Assembly (NCBI RefSeq): GCF_039545795.1
Contig: NZ_CP154260.1
Location: 4,159,001-4,223,000, forward strand
DNA from: Chitinophaga niabensis
GTDB taxonomy: Bacteria; Bacteroidota; Bacteroidia; Chitinophagales; Chitinophagaceae
Length of the DNA: 64,000 nt
Direction of reading: 5' to 3'
This document shows positions 59,643 through 64,000 of this stretch, piece after piece; the stretch's first letter is position 1, and each line of letters starts with the position of its first letter. The position numbers and the translations under genes were made by a program. The notes under the pieces were generated by a model. That model was given only the letters and a program-made list of their open reading frames with translations. It had not been told where the DNA came from and ran no database searches.

Positions 59643-60998
59643 ATGACGTTCAAAAGCATATATCCGTATACGCAGGAAACCATTGCGGAATATCCTGCCC
59701 ATACAAAAGAGGAACTGGAGAAGAAATTGCAGGAGGGCTGGAAGGCATTTGCCGCCCTGAAACAGGCCAGCCTTGAACAACGATCGGAATGGATGGTAAA
59801 GGCAGCCACACTGCTTAAGGACCAGGTTACGGAACACGCCACGCTCATTACACAGGAAATGGGCAAAACCTTAAAAGAAGCCAAAGCGGAAGTACTGAAA
59901 TGCGCTTCCACTGCAGAATATTATACCGCCAATATCGGCGCTATGCTGCAACCGCGCATCATTACTTCAGATGCTAAGAAAAGTTATGCCGCCTTTGAAC
60001 CCAAAGGCATTGTACTGGCTATCATGCCCTGGAACTTCCCTTACTGGCAGGTGTTCCGCTTTGCCATTCCCAATATACTCGCAGGCAATACCGTAGTACT
60101 GAAACATGCCAGTAATGTAAGCGGCTGCGGGCTGGCTATGGAAAAATTATTCCGTGAAGCCGGTTTCCCGGAAGGTACTTTTCAGGCCCTGCTCGTTTCT
60201 TCCAAAGACATTGAACCTATTATCGGCGATAACCGCATACAGGGCGTAACCATCACTGGCAGCACACCTGCGGGCATGAGTGTTGCGCAACTGGCAGGTA
60301 AGTATATCAAAAAAACGGTGCTGGAACTGGGCGGCAGCGATCCTTTTATTGTATTGAAAGATGCCAATCTTGCAGAAGCAGCAAAGACCGCCGTGAAAGC
60401 ACGTATGCAAAACGCAGGGCAATCATGCATAGCAGCCAAACGCTGGATAGTAGATAAAGCCATTGCAGATGATTTCACGCAGCAGGTGCAATCCCTCATC
60501 ACTTCCCTGAAACAGGGCGATCCTTTTGCAGCGGATACAGATACCGGCCCAATGGCCCGCCCGGACCTGGCAGAAGAGCTGGGCCGGCAGATGGATAAAA
60601 GCATTGAACAGGGCGCGCAATTACTTGCAGGCGGTGAGCAGGATGGTTGCAATTTCATACCCGCATTATTAACCGGTGTACAACCCGGTATGGCCGCCTT
60701 TGAAGAAGAAACCTTCGGCCCTCTGGCCGCCATCATTAGCGCCAATGATGAAGGAGCTGCCATCCGCCTCGCCAACCAAACACCCTTTGGCTTAGGCGCC
60801 TCCCTCTGGACGAAAGACATAGAAAAAGCAGCACGCCTTGCTACCCTTATAGACAGTGGGAATGTATTCATCAATGCCATGGTACGCTCCGATGCAAGGC
60901 TGCCTTTTGGCGGTGTAAAGCTCTCCGGCCACGGCAGGGAATTATCACTGGAAGGCGTGCACGAATTCCTCAATATAAAAACCGTTTATATCCAATAA
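59643..60998 (+). CDS. NAD(P)-dependent aldehyde dehydrogenase (succinate-semialdehyde type)
   Basis: The 451 residues contain PWNFPYWQVFRFAIPNI near 128-144, the coenzyme loop GITGSTPAGMSV-type segment near 200, ELGGSDPFIV near 227-236 with the catalytic Glu, and NAGQSCIAAKR near 257-267 with the catalytic Cys near 262. It is shorter than most ALDHs (about 480-500), as in the Sad/YneI-like subgroup that oxidises succinate semialdehyde. The substrate is inferred from the subgroup only. It is divergent from the MFS transporter. Confidence 0.9.
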   Translation: MTFKSIYPYTQETIAEYPAHTKEELEKKLQEGWKAFAALKQASLEQRSEWMVKAATLLKDQVTEHATLITQEMGKTLKEAKAEVLKCASTAEYYTANIGAMLQPRIITSDAKKSYAAFEPKGIVLAIMPWNFPYWQVFRFAIPNILAGNTVVLKHASNVSGCGLAMEKLFREAGFPEGTFQALLVSSKDIEPIIGDNRIQGVTITGSTPAGMSVAQLAGKYIKKTVLELGGSDPFIVLKDANLAEAAKTAVKARMQNAGQSCIAAKRWIVDKAIADDFTQQVQSLITSLKQGDPFAADTDTGPMARPDLAEELGRQMDKSIEQGAQLLAGGEQDGCNFIPALLTGVQPGMAAFEEETFGPLAAIISANDEGAAIRLANQTPFGLGASLWTKDIEKAARLATLIDSGNVFINAMVRSDARLPFGGVKLSGHGRELSLEGVHEFLNIKTVYIQ

Positions 60999-61094
60999 AG
61001 ACAACAGAGTTGTCAGTGTAACATCCTCTGGCTCAACTACGTTAAACGAACGTTGTATTTTGAGAAATTATGTGGAACGGATGGGGGTAAACTT

Positions 61095-61102
61095 TACCTT
61101 TG
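61095..61102 (+). promoter_or_regulatory. -7 promoter element for the glycan operon
   Basis: TACCTTTG, an exact consensus match, with a leader of about 55 nt to the ATG at 61158. No -33 box was seen. Confidence 0.5.
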
Positions 61103-61157
61103 CCGTCTATATACCGTAGCCACGTATTTAGTAAACGTGCTCATTTAACCTAACATC

Positions 61158-62321
61158 ATGCATAACGTAGCCGGATCGGCGGTTTCCTCCGTGGAAACTG
61201 ACCGGCGGGGATGGTGGCATTCCACCTCCAGCATAGTAATTATATACTTACTTGTGGCCGTAGGTCTGTACCTGCAATCCGTGCTCACAGGCAGATATAA
61301 TAACTTCATCATTTTTCGCAGTTCCTGGCGGCACCTCACCGCGGGATTGCCCTTGTATGATCTGTACAATGGTGAGTACTTCGACTACTTCCTTTATCAC
61401 CCAAGTTTCCCGGTTCTCTTTTCTCCCTTTGCAATATTTCCGCAGCAGGTGGGTTTGCTCCTGTGGCTTCTTTTCAGCGCCGGCATCTTCCTCTATGCAC
61501 TCAGTAAAATACCACTCAGCGGCAATGCCCGCACAGCGCTTTTCTGGTTCCTTTTACTGGAATTAGGTAATGCCCTGCAATCTTCACAGACCAACCCCGC
61601 CATGACCGCCTTTATGCTGCTCACCGTGGTACACCTGGATAAAGGCAATCCGGGCAGAGCTGCTTTCTTCACCTGCCTGACTTTTTTTATTAAAGGGTAC
61701 GGCGCGGTGATAGGTCTGATATTCCTTTTCTATCCAAAGAAATGGCATTACATACAGTATTGCTTTTTGTTTGGCATTGCAGGCACCCTGCTGCCTTTAC
61801 TTTTTGTATCGCCGGACACGCTCACCGGTTATTATATTTCCTGGGTGGAACTGCTTACCAGCAGCACCATTAAAGAAGATGGTTCCCTCCTGGGCTTCCT
61901 GCATACCATATGGCGGGTAGATGATACGATCATTCTGCTGGCAGCCATCGCAGGCCTGGCAGCGATGTTCACCACAGGTTTGATAAAAAGGCAGGCCATC
62001 TCACCATGGCTTACTGCCGCTTATCTGCTCATATGGATCGTTATATTCAATCAAAGCACCGAATCACCTACCTATATTATGGCCGTTACCGGCGTGGGGA
62101 TGGGTTTACTCCTGCTCCCCTATAACAAATGGACCACCATTTTACTCTGCACCACTTTTGTGGTCACCTGCCTGTGTCCAACGGACTTCGTTCCGAAAGC
62201 GATCAATGTGATCGCTGTTAATTATCGTGTGAAAGCCCTACCCTGTTTTGCTGTGCTGCTCTTTCTGCAATGGCGCACCGTGATCATGAGCAAACAACAT
62301 GGAAAAGCACATGTAACCTAA
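61158..62321 (+). CDS. GT87-type (DUF2029) polytopic glycosyltransferase
   Basis: The 387-residue membrane protein has about ten hydrophobic helices. The loop after the first helix reads NNFIIFRSSWRHLTAGLPLYDLY and is followed by FLYHPSFPVLFSPFAI, the usual start of DUF2029/GT87 proteins with an acidic residue for the polyprenyl-sugar donor. These enzymes transfer sugars from polyprenyl phosphate on the outside of the membrane. It leads an operon with a GT2 and a polysaccharide deacetylase, suggesting synthesis of a modified surface glycan or glycolipid. Confidence 0.8.
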   Translation: MHNVAGSAVSSVETDRRGWWHSTSSIVIIYLLVAVGLYLQSVLTGRYNNFIIFRSSWRHLTAGLPLYDLYNGEYFDYFLYHPSFPVLFSPFAIFPQQVGLLLWLLFSAGIFLYALSKIPLSGNARTALFWFLLLELGNALQSSQTNPAMTAFMLLTVVHLDKGNPGRAAFFTCLTFFIKGYGAVIGLIFLFYPKKWHYIQYCFLFGIAGTLLPLLFVSPDTLTGYYISWVELLTSSTIKEDGSLLGFLHTIWRVDDTIILLAAIAGLAAMFTTGLIKRQAISPWLTAAYLLIWIVIFNQSTESPTYIMAVTGVGMGLLLLPYNKWTTILLCTTFVVTCLCPTDFVPKAINVIAVNYRVKALPCFAVLLFLQWRTVIMSKQHGKAHVT

Positions 62322-62330
62322 CAACTAACT

Positions 62331-63110
62331 ATGCAACTAGTAACACCAGAACCTACTACGTTCCCTGTTCCGATTAACAACCTGACTATTCAAAACAACA
62401 GGGCAACGCATCATCTCGATCTGGTGATCCCCTGCTGCAACCCGCCGGAAGGATGGGTAGCACAGATGATCGCAGATTATTGGGAATTACAGGACATGAT
62501 GCCGGAAACGGCCATTCAGCTGATCCTGGTGAATGATGGCTCCGTACGCAACGTCACTCAAGCCCATCTCCGGCAACTGGCGGAAGGCATACCCGGCGCG
62601 CGCATCATCAATCACCCGGTGAACCGCGGAAAAGGATATGCCGTTCGATTAGGCGTAGCCGTTGCCACCGGCGACTACCAGGTATGTACCGACTTTGATT
62701 TTCCCTTCGGCGTAAAAGCCGTGAAGCAGGCCTTTGAACAATTGCTGCATGGATCAGATGTGGTGGCCGGCATCCGTGGTGAACAGTATGTAAAACTGCT
62801 GCCCCGCAAACGGAAAATGATCACCACGGTGAACCGCTTTATGAACCGTTATCTCCTGCATTTGCCGGTAGCAGATGCACAGGCAGGGCTGAAAGGCTTC
62901 AACAGCAAAGGCCGCAGGGAATTCCTGGCCACACGCATCAATGGCTTTTTATACGACAGTGAATTTGTTCACCGTGCAGGAAAGAACAAATCCCTGAAGA
63001 TCCGCACGATACCGATCGTTTGCAGGCCCGGCATCTGCTTCTCTGAATTCAGATCAAAAGTATTACTGCGGGAATTCGTTAATTTCATGGGCATCCTCAT
63101 TGTGAGTTAA
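62331..63110 (+). CDS. Family 2 glycosyltransferase (dolichyl-phosphate-sugar synthase-like)
   Basis: The 259 residues show GT-A segments: LDLVIPCCNPPEGW near 30-43, LILVNDGSVRN near 63-73, NHPVNRGKGYAVRLGV near 95-110 and a DXD-like CTDFDFPFG near 121-129. It resembles polyprenyl-phosphate glucose or mannose synthases, which would supply the donor for the GT87 protein encoded 9 bp upstream. It has no membrane anchor, and the first 25 residues are not conserved-looking. The stop and the next ATG are 1 bp apart. Confidence 0.85.
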   Translation: MQLVTPEPTTFPVPINNLTIQNNRATHHLDLVIPCCNPPEGWVAQMIADYWELQDMMPETAIQLILVNDGSVRNVTQAHLRQLAEGIPGARIINHPVNRGKGYAVRLGVAVATGDYQVCTDFDFPFGVKAVKQAFEQLLHGSDVVAGIRGEQYVKLLPRKRKMITTVNRFMNRYLLHLPVADAQAGLKGFNSKGRREFLATRINGFLYDSEFVHRAGKNKSLKIRTIPIVCRPGICFSEFRSKVLLREFVNFMGILIVS

Positions 63111-63111
63111 G

Positions 63112-63897
63112 ATGAAAAATAAGATACTGATCAGCGTAGACGTAGAGGAATTTGATATTCCGGAAGAATACGGGCAGAAGATCCCTTTACAGGAGAAACT
63201 GCTCGTATCCTATCGCGGCGTAGTGAAAACGATGACGCTGTTCGATGAACTGAACATCCGCGCAACCTTTTTCATCACTGCCTACTGGGCACAGAATTTC
63301 CCTGACATGGTAAAACGCATGGCAGCCAAACATGAGATCGCCTCTCATGCTTTTTACCATGATGCTTTTGATGAAACGGATCTTTTGGATTCACGGAATG
63401 AACTGGAATATATCAGCGGGCAGCAGGTGAAAGGCTTCCGCATGCCACGCCTGAAACCAGTGAGTATGGGATCCCTCGAAAAGGCAGGTTATACTTATGA
63501 TGCTTCCCTCAACCCAACCTGGATACCAGGGCGCTACGACAACCGTAAACAACCCCGCTATGTGCATCGCAAAGGAGCATTATGGGTGATGCCTTCTTCC
63601 GTTACACCCCGTTTAAGATTACCGGTATTCTGGTTAAGCGTGAAGAACTTCCCTTTATGGTTCACGCGGTATTGCAGCCGCAGGATCCTCCGGAAAGAAG
63701 ACTATTTTTCCTTTTACTTCCATCCCTGGGAGCTGGAAGACCTCAGCTCCTACAAACTGCCACTGGTAGTGAAAAGTATATCCGGCGCAAAGATGCATAA
63801 CAAGATGCGGCGCTTTTTAGCTTATCTCAGTGCCAAAGGAGAATTTATATCACATAGTGATTATTTGGAGAAAGTACACTCCGGCGGGAAGGCATAG
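63112..63897 (+). CDS. Polysaccharide deacetylase (NodB-like, DUF3473-like type)
   Basis: The 261 residues have the NodB core: motif 1 ISVDVEEFD near 6-14 (catalytic Asp/metal Asp), motif 2 HEIASHAFYHDAF near 78-90 with the metal His pair (H-x5-H style), and FRMPRLKP near 111 as the Arg motif. It removes N-acetyl groups from amino-sugar glycans, either in the cytoplasm or, if exported by another route, outside; no signal peptide is seen. Third gene of the GT87/GT2 operon. Its last 37 nt overlap, tail to tail, a minus-strand gene. Confidence 0.85.
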   Translation: MKNKILISVDVEEFDIPEEYGQKIPLQEKLLVSYRGVVKTMTLFDELNIRATFFITAYWAQNFPDMVKRMAAKHEIASHAFYHDAFDETDLLDSRNELEYISGQQVKGFRMPRLKPVSMGSLEKAGYTYDASLNPTWIPGRYDNRKQPRYVHRKGALWVMPSSVTPRLRLPVFWLSVKNFPLWFTRYCSRRILRKEDYFSFYFHPWELEDLSSYKLPLVVKSISGAKMHNKMRRFLAYLSAKGEFISHSDYLEKVHSGGKA

Positions 63898-64000
63898 TCA
63901 TTATAGTAAGCTTCCGCCTGTGCAACAGTAAGATCACCATCGAAAGTGATCACACGGTATTTCTGCGGATAAAATTTACCGGGCTCTATTTCCCATGCGC
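63861..64000 (-). CDS. C-terminal part of an unrecognised gene (cut by window edge)
   Basis: A minus-strand frame enters at the window end and stops at 63863-63861, giving 45 residues with natural composition (WEIEPGKFYPQKYRVITF.., ending PPECTFSK). It overlaps the last 37 nt of the deacetylase gene in the opposite direction. No family can be named from so little; only the C-terminus is visible. Confidence 0.55.
   Translation of the reverse strand, partial: AWEIEPGKFYPQKYRVITFDGDLTVAQAEAYYNDYAFPPECTFSK

Noticed and set aside
60182..60973. 263-codon minus-strand frame opposite the aldehyde dehydrogenase
   Set aside because: The plus strand has the catalytic Glu and Cys motifs; the antisense frame is a shadow.
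1..64000. CRISPR arrays, tRNA/rRNA genes, insertion sequences
   Set aside because: No array of regularly spaced repeats, no tRNA T-arm/anticodon pattern, no rRNA and no transposase motif was found. The direct repeats present are too few and too irregular for a CRISPR array.

Overview
The window is a stretch of chromosome from a member of the Bacteroidota, most likely a Chitinophaga-type Chitinophagaceae. The evidence is a complete ECF sigma / FecR / SusC / SusD set, Bacteroidota-only families (DUF4465, DUF4230, a DUF6660-like protein, HU-CCDC81-type and YtxJ proteins), promoters of the TTTG / TAnnTTTG type, a near absence of Shine-Dalgarno sequences and a mid-range GC content. Most of it is housekeeping and envelope genes in short operons closed by good intrinsic terminators. 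No rRNA, tRNA, CRISPR array or intact insertion sequence was seen.\n\nLayout. 0-9 kb: a MidA-type methyltransferase cut by the window edge; a secreted serine hydrolase behind a TPP riboswitch, with a decayed second copy of that riboswitch on its other side; Hsp20; a secreted GH43 glycosidase; a 53-residue basic protein; a TetR-fabF pair divergent from a B12-binding radical SAM enzyme, with a TetR-type operator between them; YceI. 9-20 kb: a secreted DUF4412-like protein, a LuxE-like enzyme, a lipoprotein, an acyl-CoA carboxylase subunit, a Cys-rich DUF6660-like protein with a TonB receptor, an FMN reductase, a UbiA-like membrane protein, an M42 aminopeptidase and biotin synthase. 20-30 kb: ECF sigma, FecR, SusC, SusD, a DUF4465 lipoprotein and a TlpA-like thioredoxin, a regulated outer-membrane uptake locus. 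29.6-30.6 kb: an Abi_2/AbiF-like HEPN protein with what looks like a small divergent RNA gene beside it; this is the best candidate for an unusual (defence) system. 30.6-46 kb: aroQ, ubiX, ytxJ with a tiny lipoprotein, mpl, an exonuclease, a dolichol-phosphate-mannose-synthase-like glycosyltransferase, a DMT exporter, an S9 peptidase, a truncated AraC protein, GNAT, DUF4230, an RRM protein, an E2 acyltransferase, cinA, a thioesterase and DoxX. 46.3-52.3 kb: a divergent AT-rich intergenic region with two perfect DnaA boxes, then a TPR / outer-membrane barrel / HU-SPOR operon. 52.3-64 kb: a TonB-receptor remnant, an RmlD-like reductase, a prolyl oligopeptidase, pfkA-pyk, an MFS transporter, an aldehyde dehydrogenase, and a GT87 / GT2 / polysaccharide deacetylase operon.\n\nCross-cutting observation. 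Many starts lie either about 20 nt or only 4-7 nt after an exact TAnnTTTG box. The second group (11154, 11274, 16026, 16122, 31646 and 59577) implies leaderless or nearly leaderless mRNAs. All functional statements come from reading the sequence and from family knowledge; no searches were run.
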